This document shows, piece after piece, positions 52,461-61,837 of a stretch of DNA of 64,000 nucleotides. Numbering within the stretch: the first letter of the stretch is position 1; every line of letters begins with the position of its first letter. This DNA comes from an uncultured Verrucomicrobiota bacterium (GTDB lineage Bacteria > Verrucomicrobiota > Kiritimatiellia > Kiritimatiellales > Tichowtungiaceae). The stretch spans positions 89,138 to 153,137 of the forward strand of contig CAIKWE010000044.1 in the NCBI GenBank assembly GCA_903831085.1. Direction: 5' to 3'. Both the position numbers and the translations under genes were made by a program. The notes below the pieces were generated by a model. That model was not told the DNA's origin. It saw only the letters and a program-made list of their open reading frames with translations, and did not search any database.

Positions 52461-53588
52461 TTATTTAACGGCTTCAGTCTTGGCGGCGGAGTCGAGATCG
52501 GGCTTTTTAATCTCCACGTTGGATTTTTTCTTCAGATCATCAATATAGGCCATCAGAGCGTCCTGCTTTTTCTTGCCGGTCAGGTATTCCTGAAGCTGGT
52601 CTTTTACTTCGGTCAGCGAGCGGATACCCGCCTGTTCATGTTTGGTGGTTTTGATAAGATGATATCCGAACTGGGTTTCAACCACATCGCCGACTTTGCC
52701 GACTTCCTGAGAGAAAGCAGCTGTTTCAAATTCAGGAACCATCTGCCCGCGGGCGAAGGTGCCGAGCGATCCGCCCTGCTTGCTGCTGGGGCAGTCTGAT
52801 TTTGCTGCGGCGATGGTTGCGAAATCGCCGCCGGAAAGAATGTCAGCGCGGATTTTTTCAATATCTTTTTTCTTCTGAGCTTTGGTGGCGTCGGTGTCTT
52901 CGGGGGTGAATTTCAGCAGGATGTGGCTGGCGGTTACAGTTTCCGGCACCTTGAAGGAATCGACGTTTTCTTCGTAGAATTTGGCGATTTCGGCGGGAGA
53001 GGCGACTGCGACATCAGCAGTTTTCTCTTCAACCAGTTTGCGAACCAGCATCTGTTTGCGCAGGTCGGTTTTCCATTCGGCAAAGTCGATCTTGTTTTCA
53101 GCCAGAGCCTCTTTCAGCGAGGTGCCTTTCGGCGCATCCGCCTCAATCGTCGCGATCTCTTTAGCCAGTTCTGCGTCGTTAACGGTCAGGCTGGATTTTT
53201 CAGCCGCCTTGGTGAGCAGAATATTAGCCACCAGCGTATCGGTGACGTTCTGGTAGATTTTTCCATACATCTGAGAAAGCTGCTGCGGCGGAACCTTGCG
53301 GCTTAACCGCATGAGGTTCATCTGTACGCCCTGCATGATTTCGCCATGGGTGATTTTTTCGCCGTCAACGGTCACGACGACATCCTCGGCGGCAAGCGCC
53401 AGCGGATTGGGTTTGAGCGGCTGTTCGAAAAGATCCGGAGTTTGCTGGGCCAAATCAACGGTTTGGACAGCCGGAGCGGCTTTGACCGTTTCCTTCGGAG
53501 TTTCTTTTGAGCAGGCGGTGAATACAGCCAGTACAGCGATAGCGGCAAAGAGACCGGCGATTTTTGTTTTCTTGACGAGTGTGGTCAT
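52461..53588 (-). CDS. Periplasmic peptidyl-prolyl isomerase lipoprotein (SurA/PpiC/PrsA type)
   Basis: Folding helper for envelope proteins. I start at the ATG at 53588, which follows GAGGGAG and gives a lipoprotein signal with lipobox FTAC (MTTLVKKTKIAGLFAAIAVLAVFTAC). An N-terminal helical chaperone region (VTVDGEKITHGEIMQGVQMNLMRL...QMYGKIYQNVTDTLVANILL) is followed by one parvulin domain (VTASHILLKFTPEDTDATKAQKK, GGDFATIAAAKSDCPSSKQGGSLGTFARGQMVPEFETAAF, VVETQFGYHLIKTTKHEQAG). It is 375 aa with one parvulin domain, as in PrsA. Lipidation suggests membrane attachment. Confidence 0.9.
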   Translation of the reverse strand: MTTLVKKTKIAGLFAAIAVLAVFTACSKETPKETVKAAPAVQTVDLAQQTPDLFEQPLKPNPLALAAEDVVVTVDGEKITHGEIMQGVQMNLMRLSRKVPPQQLSQMYGKIYQNVTDTLVANILLTKAAEKSSLTVNDAELAKEIATIEADAPKGTSLKEALAENKIDFAEWKTDLRKQMLVRKLVEEKTADVAVASPAEIAKFYEENVDSFKVPETVTASHILLKFTPEDTDATKAQKKKDIEKIRADILSGGDFATIAAAKSDCPSSKQGGSLGTFARGQMVPEFETAAFSQEVGKVGDVVETQFGYHLIKTTKHEQAGIRSLTEVKDQLQEYLTGKKKQDALMAYIDDLKKKSNVEIKKPDLDSAAKTEAVK

Positions 53589-53720
53589 GTTCAGAATTCT
53601 CCCTCTGATTGTTAATCCTTTGCCGCGCATCCCTATCGGCGGGCAAGGGCGGCATATTTATATTTAAGGGCTTTTGTGTCAATCCAAACGCCTTTAAATA
53701 ACATTCGGGGAACATTGACC

Positions 53721-54056
53721 ATGGATTCGACGGAACGTTCATTTAAATGCCAACAATGCGGCACCTGCTGCCGCTGGTTCGGGCACGTCCTGCTCACAGA
53801 GTCCGATATTGCCCGGCTGGCCGCAGCGGCGGGCCTTTCTGAAGAGACCTTTATTTCCCGTTACACCGCACTGGCGGCCAACCGCAGCCAGCTGAGTCTG
53901 GCCGACGGGCCGGACGGCAGTTGCATACTTCTTAAAGACGGCATTTGCGCCCTTTATGAAGCGCGTCCCGCCCAGTGCCGCGACTTCCCGCATGGCTGGC
54001 GCGTGGCTGAGGGCTGCCCTGCGCTCGAATCGCGGGATAAAACCGGCGCAGTTTAA
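53721..54056 (+). CDS. YkgJ-type cysteine-cluster protein
   Basis: Small protein (111 aa) with the metal-binding pattern CQQCGTCCRWFG near the N terminus, LTESDIARLAAAAGLSEETFISRY, and CILLKDGICALYEARPAQCRDFP. These are the conserved cysteines of the YkgJ/UPF0153 family, thought to hold a zinc or Fe-S site; function is unclear. I choose the ATG at 53721 (MDSTERSFKCQQC), as the upstream start gives an unlikely extension. It stands just before fabZ. Confidence 0.82.
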   Translation: MDSTERSFKCQQCGTCCRWFGHVLLTESDIARLAAAAGLSEETFISRYTALAANRSQLSLADGPDGSCILLKDGICALYEARPAQCRDFPHGWRVAEGCPALESRDKTGAV

Positions 54057-54125
54057 TCGTTGAACAGGAACCCTGTTTCCAAGATAATCACCAGCCTTAA
54101 CCCGTTTAAAGAGGAGACCCGTAGA

Positions 54126-54557
54126 ATGTCCGTAATCGAAGCCAATGAAATTCTGAACATCCTGCCGCATCGCTATCCCTTTATGCTCGTGGATCGCATC
54201 ATCGAGATCGAAGAAGGCAAGCGGATCGTTGGCATCAAGAACCTGACCTTCAACGAACCGTTTTTTCAGGGACACTTTCCCGGACGTCCGGTTATGCCCG
54301 GCGTTTTGCAGATGGAAGCCATGGCGCAGGTCGCCGGCATTCTGCTCAACAAAATGTTCGGCGGTGAGGGGAAGATTTCTTTCTTCGCGGCCATTGATAA
54401 CGCCCGCTTCCGCCGGCCCGTTGTGCCGGGCGACCAGCTCCGCATGGAAATTGAAATCATTAATGCTAAGCCGCGTCTCTCTAAAGTAAACGCCAAGGCG
54501 TTTGTCGAAGACAAACTGGTTTCAGAAGCCGACCTGATGTTCAGCTCCGCGGGGTAA
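54126..54557 (+). CDS. fabZ: 3-hydroxyacyl-ACP dehydratase FabZ
   Basis: Dehydrates 3-hydroxyacyl-ACP in fatty-acid elongation and balances flux with LpxA. It has EILNILPHRYPFMLVDRI with the catalytic His and GHFPGRPVMPGVLQMEAMAQVAG with the catalytic Glu. I start at the ATG at 54126 (MSVIEANEIL), preceded by GAGGAG, giving 143 aa. It lies 8 bp before lpxA, the usual pairing in LPS-making bacteria. Confidence 0.96.
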   Translation: MSVIEANEILNILPHRYPFMLVDRIIEIEEGKRIVGIKNLTFNEPFFQGHFPGRPVMPGVLQMEAMAQVAGILLNKMFGGEGKISFFAAIDNARFRRPVVPGDQLRMEIEIINAKPRLSKVNAKAFVEDKLVSEADLMFSSAG

Positions 54558-54565
54558 TAAAAAAC

Positions 54566-55339
54566 ATGAGCAGTATTCATCCCACAGCAATTGTCGGCGC
54601 AGGCGCCGTGCTCGGCGCAGACGTTAAACTGGGTCCGTACAGCGTGGTCGGCTCCGACGTGAAAATCGGTGGCGGCGCCGAGCTGATGGCTCACGCCGTT
54701 GTCGACGGAAATACCACCATCGGGGCAGGGTGTGTTATTCACCCCTTTGCCCGCGTTGGTGGACCAACCCAGGATCTCAAATTTAAGGGCGGCTCGCCTG
54801 GCGTAATTGTCGGCGACAAAACCGTCATCCGCGAATGCGTCACCATCAATGCGGGAACGCACGACGGCGAAATGACGGAAGTCGGCTCCGGTTGCCTGCT
54901 CATGGCCTACAGCCACGTCGCTCACGCCTGCAAAGTCGGCAACGGTGTTATCATCGCCAACGGCACTCAGCTTGCCGGCGACGTCATTATCGAAGATTTT
55001 GCCATCATCGAAGGACTTTGCGGGGTTGTTCAGTTCCGTCGCATCGGGACGATGGCGTTTCTTGGCGGCTACACCAAGGCCACCAAAGACGTGCCGCCGT
55101 ACATGATCGCGGATGGGCTTGATATCGAGATCCGCGGTTTCAACAAAATTGGCATGGAGCGACGAGGTGTGTCCGAGGAGTCGCGCAACGCCATCAAAGA
55201 AGCCTACCGCATCCTCTATCGCCAGAAACTTTCAGTTGCCGAAGCGCTTGAACAGATGGAGAAGGAGTTGCCCTCCACGCCGGAAGTGCAGCACCTGATG
55301 AATTTTATTCGTACTTCTAAAGTCGGAATCGTGCGCTAA
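54566..55339 (+). CDS. lpxA: UDP-N-acetylglucosamine acyltransferase LpxA
   Basis: First enzyme of lipid A synthesis. The left-handed beta-helix is seen in repeated hexapeptides (AIVGAGAVLGADVKLGPYSVVGSDVKIG). The catalytic His lies in CLLMAYSHVAHACKVGNGV, with GVVQFRRIGTMAFLGGYTK following. The C-terminal helical part (NKIGMERRGVSEESRNAIKEAYRILYRQ) is typical. At 257 aa it is complete. It shows that the organism makes lipid A. Confidence 0.97.
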   Translation: MSSIHPTAIVGAGAVLGADVKLGPYSVVGSDVKIGGGAELMAHAVVDGNTTIGAGCVIHPFARVGGPTQDLKFKGGSPGVIVGDKTVIRECVTINAGTHDGEMTEVGSGCLLMAYSHVAHACKVGNGVIIANGTQLAGDVIIEDFAIIEGLCGVVQFRRIGTMAFLGGYTKATKDVPPYMIADGLDIEIRGFNKIGMERRGVSEESRNAIKEAYRILYRQKLSVAEALEQMEKELPSTPEVQHLMNFIRTSKVGIVR

Positions 55340-55354
55340 GCCTAGAGAACCGCC

Positions 55355-57073
<1,719 letters not shown>

Positions 57074-57111
57074 ATCCTTTGGACGACGGCCGGGCGTAAA
57101 CAGGTTCCGCT

Positions 57112-57471
57112 TTATGCCGGGAAGGAACAGCCAAAGTGGGCTTCAAAAGCGGTTCGCACTGCGGACATTTCTTTGCGGATTTCCTGCATTCTCTCTGGAG
57201 CATCCGCTGGCATGCTTTGCGCGCTTGCCTTCTCAAGATCCTTTAGCATAACGGCCAGGACAGGCATCCCGCAGGAGACGCTCGATCCGGCGCATTTATG
57301 GGCAACAGCGGAGGTAGTTGCTGAATCCCCCGTGCGAATAGCTTCCTCGAGTTTGGCGATCTCGCTGCCCGTCAGCTCAAAGTAAAGGCTGACCAGACTC
57401 ATGGCGATTTCCCGGTCTCCGCCGGACGCATCCATCAGATTGCCGACATTAATAGTTTCTAAAGCAGACAT
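57112..57471 (-). CDS. Hpt (histidine phosphotransfer) domain protein
   Basis: 119-aa protein made up of one Hpt four-helix bundle: LYFELTGSEIAKLEEAIRTGDSATTSAVAHKCAGSSVSCGMPVLAVMLKDLE. The phosphorylated His is in AHKCAGSS, aligned with the AHxLKGSS motif. I start at the ATG at 57471 (MSALETINVGNLMDASGGDREIAMSL), which is the usual Hpt opening. It would pass phosphate between a hybrid kinase and response regulator located elsewhere. It is convergent with the GspE/PilB gene. Confidence 0.85.
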   Translation of the reverse strand: MSALETINVGNLMDASGGDREIAMSLVSLYFELTGSEIAKLEEAIRTGDSATTSAVAHKCAGSSVSCGMPVLAVMLKDLEKASAQSMPADAPERMQEIRKEMSAVRTAFEAHFGCSFPA

Positions 57472-57651
57472 GTGGTTTGGAATATAAGAGGAGAGGAAGG
57501 GGGTGCGCAACAGCAAAAAGAATTTTAATGCCTCTGCACAGACCCGCGTCGGAACCTTTCGTCTGCTGGTTGCATTTTCCTCAGAAAGAGTTAATGTGTG
57601 GCTCGAAAGGAAGTCGTACCCGGTCAACAGCCCGTGGTGCGCGGTCAAATT

Positions 57652-57948
57652 ATGCAGAAAAAAGATTGGATTGCAGTAGGAACCAAATTATTGGGGATTT
57701 ATATCGCGGTGCTGGCCTTAATCGGAGCGGGCTCAGCGGTGCTGAACACAATAGTATCGCTTATTTTTTTCCCCGATCATCCTGTCAGCGTCAGTGTTGG
57801 CAAAGTAGTTGGTATGATTCTGGGCAAGGTTTTGCTGGGCGGGCTGATTGTTCCGGCCGTGCAGGGCGCTGTTGCCTGGTTGCTGTTGAAACGCACTTGC
57901 TGGTGCCTCAATAAAGCCGGACTGGGCTGTGAGCCGCCGCAGATGTAG
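57652..57948 (+). CDS. Small membrane protein with two helices
   Basis: 98-aa hypothetical protein. MQKKDWIAVGTKLLGIYIAVLALIGAGSAVLNTIVSLIFF holds the first helix and VVGMILGKVLLGGLIVPAVQGAVAWLLL the second, with a Cys-containing end (KRTCWCLNKAGLGCEPPQM). The ORF could start at 57598, but the ATG at 57652 gives the more usual short cytoplasmic start. No function can be assigned. It lies 28 bp before the ferritin-like gene. Confidence 0.6.
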   Translation: MQKKDWIAVGTKLLGIYIAVLALIGAGSAVLNTIVSLIFFPDHPVSVSVGKVVGMILGKVLLGGLIVPAVQGAVAWLLLKRTCWCLNKAGLGCEPPQM

Positions 57949-57976
57949 TCGATAAACAAAAAACTGGAGGTGTGCC

Positions 57977-58483
57977 ATGGGCAGTCGCGGAATCGCACTC
58001 GTAGGGATGGACGTCAAGAAACTGCTGACGCTACTCAACAAAGCGCTCGCCGATGAATGGTTGGCGCACTACCAGTACTGGGTCGGCTCCAAAGTCGTCG
58101 CCGGCCCGATGAAAGACGCGGTGATTGCCGAACTGTTACTGCATGCCACCGAAGAAATGGCGCATGCGGAACTGCTCACAACCCGCATCGTCCAGCTCGG
58201 CGGGACGCCGATCCTCACTCCGGCGGACTGGTTCAAGTTCACCAACTGCAAATACGAAGCGCCGGTAGATCCGTTCGTTCAGAAAGTGCTTGAACAGAAT
58301 ATCGCGGGCGAACAGTGCGCCATCGGCGTTTACGAAAAACTGATGAAAGTGACCAAGGATGCCGACCCGGTCACTTACAACATCGCGCTCCAGATCATCA
58401 CACAGGAGGTCGAACACGAAGAAGACCTCCAGTGTCTGCTCGAAGATCTGAAGTTAATGTTTAAACACTCCGCGAAGAAATAA
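57977..58483 (+). CDS. Ferritin-like di-iron protein (bacterioferritin/Dps-like)
   Basis: 168-aa four-helix bundle. Metal ligands of the ferritin type are visible: ADEWLAHYQYWVG (Glu), HATEEMAHAELL (Glu-x-x-His), EQNIAGEQCAIGVYEKLM (Glu) and ITQEVEHEEDLQ (Glu-x-x-His). A clear GGAGG lies seven bases before the ATG (CTGGAGGTGTGCC). It probably stores iron or detoxifies peroxide; whether it binds heme cannot be told. A terminator follows. Confidence 0.85.
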   Translation: MGSRGIALVGMDVKKLLTLLNKALADEWLAHYQYWVGSKVVAGPMKDAVIAELLLHATEEMAHAELLTTRIVQLGGTPILTPADWFKFTNCKYEAPVDPFVQKVLEQNIAGEQCAIGVYEKLMKVTKDADPVTYNIALQIITQEVEHEEDLQCLLEDLKLMFKHSAKK

Positions 58484-58516
58484 TTTACCCCTCGCGCATC
58501 ATTCATTGGCTCAACG

Positions 58517-58549
58517 ACAAACCCGCCCGCAACGGCGGGTTTGTTTTGC
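58517..58549 (+). terminator. Terminator after the ferritin-like gene
   Basis: AAACCCGCC-CGCAAC-GGCGGGTTT followed by GTTTT, about 35 bp after the stop codon. A textbook Rho-independent terminator. Confidence 0.9.
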
Positions 58550-58587
58550 AAAGCCGACGCGCTGAAGTTTGAAGAGAAATAAGAATG

Positions 58588-58734
58588 TTCAACCGCGAAT
58601 GAACGCGAATTGACGCGAATGAATTGGAAGGTGGAGCACGACCTCCGGGCGTGCTTGGTATTTCTGTAGCCGGGGCCGGTGGCCCCGGGAAACCGCGCCC
58701 ACCGTGCGCGGCCACAGCAATAGCCGGCTTCGAA
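58588..58734. repeat. Repeat-rich gap: CGCGAAT array, GGTGGAGC and GCGCGG family copies
   Basis: The 391-bp gap 58484-58874 is mostly repeats. AACCGCGAATGAACGCGAAT plus TGACGCGAAT (58591-58620) is matched in inverted orientation at 59776. GGTGGAGCACGACCTCCGGG (58630) belongs to the family at 46587. TGTAGCCGGGGCCGGTGGCC and AAACCGCGCCCACCGTGCGC (58665-58711) form copy 3 of the GCGCGGCCACCGT family. Confidence 0.6.
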
Positions 58735-58778
58735 AATTGCGGCGCGACAAGATGTTCGGAATCTTCGGGATGAAATCT

Positions 58779-58830
58779 TCCGGGGTTTGGAATGGAGTCA
58801 TTAATTTATAGGACTGACACCTTTTTCCGA
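58779..58830 (-). repeat. TCCTATAAATTAATGA repeat element, copy 3 (partial, inverted)
   Basis: On the minus strand this reads GGAAAAAGGTGTCAGTCCTA then TAAATTAATGA, and it ends in a palindrome variant TTCCAAACCCCGGAA. It lies about 45 bp past the 3' end of the AT-rich lipoprotein gene, in the same orientation as that gene, just as copy 1 lies at the 3' end of the AT-rich gene at 38631. Confidence 0.6.
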
Positions 58831-58874
58831 GGCGTATATGGAGAAAGTGGGAAAGGACTGTTGAACGTTATACG

Positions 58875-59411
58875 TCACTCTGAGCTGGCGGAGCCTGCGA
58901 TAGAGTGAATGCGGTGTGGTTGGATGGATGGATTATTTATTGTTATTTTAACTCGATAGAATGCATTTGTTTTTAGTTTTCTCTCTGGTCTATCTAACTG
59001 ATGAACGTACGCTAAATGCTTATTGCTATTCTCTTCGTATTGAGGGGTTAGCCACGACCCATACTCTGGAGAGTTTGTTGTATATAGGCTTAAATCAAAT
59101 AAAGTTATGTGAGATACGTCGCTATCGATACTGGATATTGAAAACATTACGACCTGATCCGTCGGAATATTTTCAGTTATAGTAAATATCGACCCTTTTC
59201 TTAATCGACCGTTGTCTTCTTTGAAATTATCGAGTCTTGAGCCAACAAATCTTTCTCTCCACGTAATGTCCATTACGTATTTATCGGGCTTTTCGATTAT
59301 ATCAGAAGACATCGGTTCAAATTGAAATGTAACCGGAATGGATGGGGCTGTTCTTGTTGTACAGGATATGCAGAAAAGTCCCAAAAATAGTGATAAAAAA
59401 ATATTTTTCAT
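58875..59411 (-). CDS. AT-rich orphan lipoprotein
   Basis: Not recognised. MKNIFLSLFLGLFCISC is a lipoprotein signal with lipobox CISC. The mature part (about 160 aa) looks beta-rich and soluble (VTFQFEPMSSDIIEKPDKYVMDITWRERFVGSRL; ITENIPTDQVVMFSISSIDSDVSHITLFDLSLYTT). The coding DNA is much richer in A and T than flanking genes, and the gene lies between inverted CGCGAAT repeats (58591 and 59776) with the TCCTATAAATTAATGA element downstream. Recent acquisition is likely. Membrane attachment is inferred from the lipobox. Confidence 0.65.
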   Translation of the reverse strand: MKNIFLSLFLGLFCISCTTRTAPSIPVTFQFEPMSSDIIEKPDKYVMDITWRERFVGSRLDNFKEDNGRLRKGSIFTITENIPTDQVVMFSISSIDSDVSHITLFDLSLYTTNSPEYGSWLTPQYEENSNKHLAYVHQLDRPERKLKTNAFYRVKITINNPSIQPHRIHSIAGSASSE

Positions 59412-59804
59412 ATCAAATCCAATAGTGGTATTGAACGTACTTCAAGTTAGTTGTTTCAGGTGACATCGTTTTCAGTTGGGCTGTATGCTAAAGAGTTCCC
59501 GAGGGGCGCTCAATCTGAAATAACAGTTTCACACTCGGAAAAATTTTCATGGGTAGCCCAAGCGCGGGGTGTAAAAGCCGAAAGTTTTGCAGCGGATTTT
59601 TCCTCGCAGAGAGGTGGAGGGCGCAGAGGTGGGAAAGGAAATCTCTGCGGCCTTTGCGAGGGAACGGTTCTTTGGGTGCGGGCGGCAAAGAATTTTCCAA
59701 CCATTGGAATCAGCCTTCGCTAAAGCTTCGGCGGACGTGAAAATAAAAGGCGGGGTCTTGGACCCCGCCCTACAGATTCGCGTTCATTTGCGTCTATTCG
59801 CGGT
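59412..59804. repeat. Gene-free 390-bp stretch with inverted repeats and palindrome
   Basis: No credible gene. CCTCGCAGAGAGG...GCGCAGAGG (about 59604-59630) faces CTCTGCGGCCTTTGCGAGG (about 59643-59661) as an imperfect inverted repeat. An exact palindrome copy TTCCAACCATTGGAA is at 59695-59709. GGCGGGGTC-TTG-GACCCCGCC (59749-59769) is a tight hairpin of the style seen at 23065. ATTCGCGTTCATTTGCGTCT (59776) is the inverted partner of the CGCGAAT array at 58591 and reaches the glyS stop codon. Confidence 0.6.
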
Positions 59805-61328
59805 TTAAAACTTCACACGCTCTTCGACGATGCGTTCGAGTTCGTCGATGCTGACGCGGATCTGCTGCATGGTGTCGCGGTCGCGCAGGGTGACGGTGTT
59901 GTCTTCCAATGTTTGGAAGTCGATGGTGACGCCGCACGGCGTGCCGATTTCGTCCTGACGGCGGTAGCGGCGGCCGATGGCGCCGGCGTGGTCGTAGAAG
60001 CAGTTCCAACGGCGGTTGAGTTTCTCGAAAACCTCGCGCGCTTTGCCGACGAGTTCCTCTTTGTTTTTGAGCAGCGGGAAGACGGCGACTTTGTACGGCG
60101 CGATGCACGGCGCGAAGCGCAGGACGGTGCGGGCTTCGTAGCCTTCCGGAGCCTGTTTGCCCGGCTCGGCGGTGAGGACGGGGCCTTCTTTGGGAATCCA
60201 TTCTTCGCGGTAGGCTTCGCAGAGCAGGGCGAGGGCGATACGGTCGACCCCGGCGGACGGCTCGACAACGTGCGGCAGGAATTTTTCTTTGGTTTCTTCG
60301 TCGAAGTATTCGAGCGATTTGCCGCTGGCGTTCTGGTGCTGGGTGAGGTCGAAGTTGCCGCGCGCGGCGATGCCTTCGAGTTCCTGCGTGCCGAAGGGGA
60401 AGTCGTAGAGAATGTCGGTGCAGGCACTAGCATAGTGAGCCAGTTTGTCTTTTTCGTGGACGTCGCGGTGCATACGGCCTTCGGGCAGTCCGACGGTTTC
60501 GTACCATTTCAGCCGTTCGGAAACCCAGTATTCATGCCATTCGGCATCGGTGCCGGGCTTGATGAAGAATTCGAGTTCCATCTGTTCAAACTCGCGGGAG
60601 CGGAAGGTGTAGTTGCGCGGGTTGATTTCGTTGCGGAAGGCTTTGCCGATCTGCGCGATGCCGAACGGTACTTTCTGGCGCGAGACGGAAAGGACGTTGG
60701 CGAACTGCGCAAAAATTCCCTGCGCGGTTTCGGGGCGGAGCCAGGCGACGTTGGAGCTGTCTTCCATCGGGCCGACGAACGTTTTAAACATCAGGTTGAA
60801 CGAGCGCGGCTCGGTGAGTGTGCCGGGCTTGTCGGTGTCGGGGCCGACGAGTTTGTCGTAGGTATCAAGTGCGATGGCGGAAAGCGGGACGGATTCGTAG
60901 TCGGCGGCGTTTACTTTGGCTTTTTTCGCCTTCTTCTCCGGAGCTTCTTCGTCTTCGGGGTAGGCAAACATCAGCGCGGAGGCGTCGGTTTTGTGTTTGA
61001 AAACGAGGAGCTGGTCGGCGCGGTAGCGGCTCTTAGTTTCGCGGCAGTCGATCATCGGGTCTTTAAAGTTGCCGATATGGCCGGACGCTTCCCAGACTTT
61101 CGGGTGCATGATGATGGCGCTGTCGAGGCCGACGACGTTTTCGCGGCTCTGGACGGTGGCTTTCCACCAGCTTTCCTTGATGTTGCGCTTCAGTTCGACG
61201 CCGAGCGGGCCGTAGTCCCAGAAGCCGTTGATGCCTCCGTAGATTTCTGAGGTTTGGAAAATAAAGCCGCGGCGCTTGCAGAGCGAGGCGAGGGCATCCA
61301 TCGAGACTGAGTAATCGTTAGCTTTCAT
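59805..61328 (-). CDS. glyS: Glycine-tRNA ligase, homodimeric class II type
   Basis: Charges tRNA-Gly. I start at the ATG at 61328 (MKANDYSVSMDALASLCKRRGFIFQTSEIYGGINGFWDYGPLG), the family's conserved opening, giving 507 aa; the listed longer ORF is antisense to the next gene. Motif 2 is FGIAQIGKAFRNEINPRNYTFRSREFEQMELEFF and motif 3 VEPSAGVDRIALALLCEAY. The anticodon domain begins VLRFAPCIAPYKVAVFPLL and contains YDHAGAIGRRYRRQDEIGTPCGVTIDF. An exact palindrome at 59904 encodes DFQTLEDN in the anticodon domain. Confidence 0.96.
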   Translation of the reverse strand: MKANDYSVSMDALASLCKRRGFIFQTSEIYGGINGFWDYGPLGVELKRNIKESWWKATVQSRENVVGLDSAIIMHPKVWEASGHIGNFKDPMIDCRETKSRYRADQLLVFKHKTDASALMFAYPEDEEAPEKKAKKAKVNAADYESVPLSAIALDTYDKLVGPDTDKPGTLTEPRSFNLMFKTFVGPMEDSSNVAWLRPETAQGIFAQFANVLSVSRQKVPFGIAQIGKAFRNEINPRNYTFRSREFEQMELEFFIKPGTDAEWHEYWVSERLKWYETVGLPEGRMHRDVHEKDKLAHYASACTDILYDFPFGTQELEGIAARGNFDLTQHQNASGKSLEYFDEETKEKFLPHVVEPSAGVDRIALALLCEAYREEWIPKEGPVLTAEPGKQAPEGYEARTVLRFAPCIAPYKVAVFPLLKNKEELVGKAREVFEKLNRRWNCFYDHAGAIGRRYRRQDEIGTPCGVTIDFQTLEDNTVTLRDRDTMQQIRVSIDELERIVEERVKF

Positions 61329-61397
61329 AAGGCCGCAGAGGATGCCCGAAACGGTTTGGAGTTGAAAGTTAAAATTTAAAAGTCGAGACTGCGCCGC

Positions 61398-61730
61398 GTG
61401 AAAGAAAAACGGACATATAAGCGGTTCGATCTCCTCGCCATTCTGGCCATACTGGGCTGTATCGGCATGCTGCTGTTCGAGTGCTTCTTTATTTTTGAAC
61501 TCTACGACCGCGTTCCTCTTCAACCGGAAGCTCCGGTTGTGGTGCAGCCCGTACCAGAAGTTAAGGTTTCTACCGTTCCTGCTATTGAAAAATCTGTCGC
61601 GCCGGAAACCAATGCGCCGCCCGTAACGAATGCCGCGCCTGTTCGTCAGGATCTATCCAAACCGGTTGAAAACGAAAAGACTCCCGCTGATCGTGGGTTT
61701 GCCGAACCGGTCGTTGTGCCCGCCGGCTGA
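61398..61730 (+). CDS. Small single-pass membrane protein with Pro/Val-rich tail
   Basis: 110-aa hypothetical protein. A short basic start (MKEKRTYKRFD) and one membrane helix (LLAILAILGCIGMLLFECFFIFELY) are followed by a Pro/Val/Glu-rich tail (PEAPVVVQPVPEVKVSTVPAIEKS) without repeats, probably unfolded and periplasmic. The start is a GTG without a clear ribosome-binding site, so the gene is less certain than its neighbours. It is divergent from glyS with a 69-bp gap. No function can be named. Confidence 0.5.
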   Translation: MKEKRTYKRFDLLAILAILGCIGMLLFECFFIFELYDRVPLQPEAPVVVQPVPEVKVSTVPAIEKSVAPETNAPPVTNAAPVRQDLSKPVENEKTPADRGFAEPVVVPAG

Positions 61731-61779
61731 TTTTCAAACAGGAAATCACCCCAACTGTTAAAACATTCTATTTATCGGC

Positions 61780-61809
61780 TTGATATACATTCACGAATGT
61801 ATGTATAAG
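61780..61809 (+). promoter_or_regulatory. Promoter overlapped by an AcrR-like operator
   Basis: TTGATA (61780-61785), an 18-bp spacer and TATAAG (61804-61809) form a promoter 28 bp before the TetR gene. Its spacer is an operator, TACATTC-AC-GAATGTA with flanking TGTAT. Read on the minus strand it is ACATACATTCGTGAATGTAT, almost the same as the E. coli AcrR site (TACATACATTTGTGAATGTATGTA, from memory). Binding there would block RNA polymerase, giving autorepression and control of the pump. Confidence 0.75.
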
Positions 61810-61837
61810 TGCGCCGTCAGATCAACGGAGAGGTTTC

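Noticed and set aside
58831-58874. Integron attC site after the AT-rich lipoprotein gene (GTATAACGTTCAAC)
   Set aside because: The sequence hints at an RYYYAAC box, but no matching GTTRRRY partner or folded attC arm could be found, and no integrase gene is present.
59913-61250. 445-aa plus-strand ORF opposite glyS
   Set aside because: Antisense of glyS; the translation is Val/Phe/Gly-rich without motifs.
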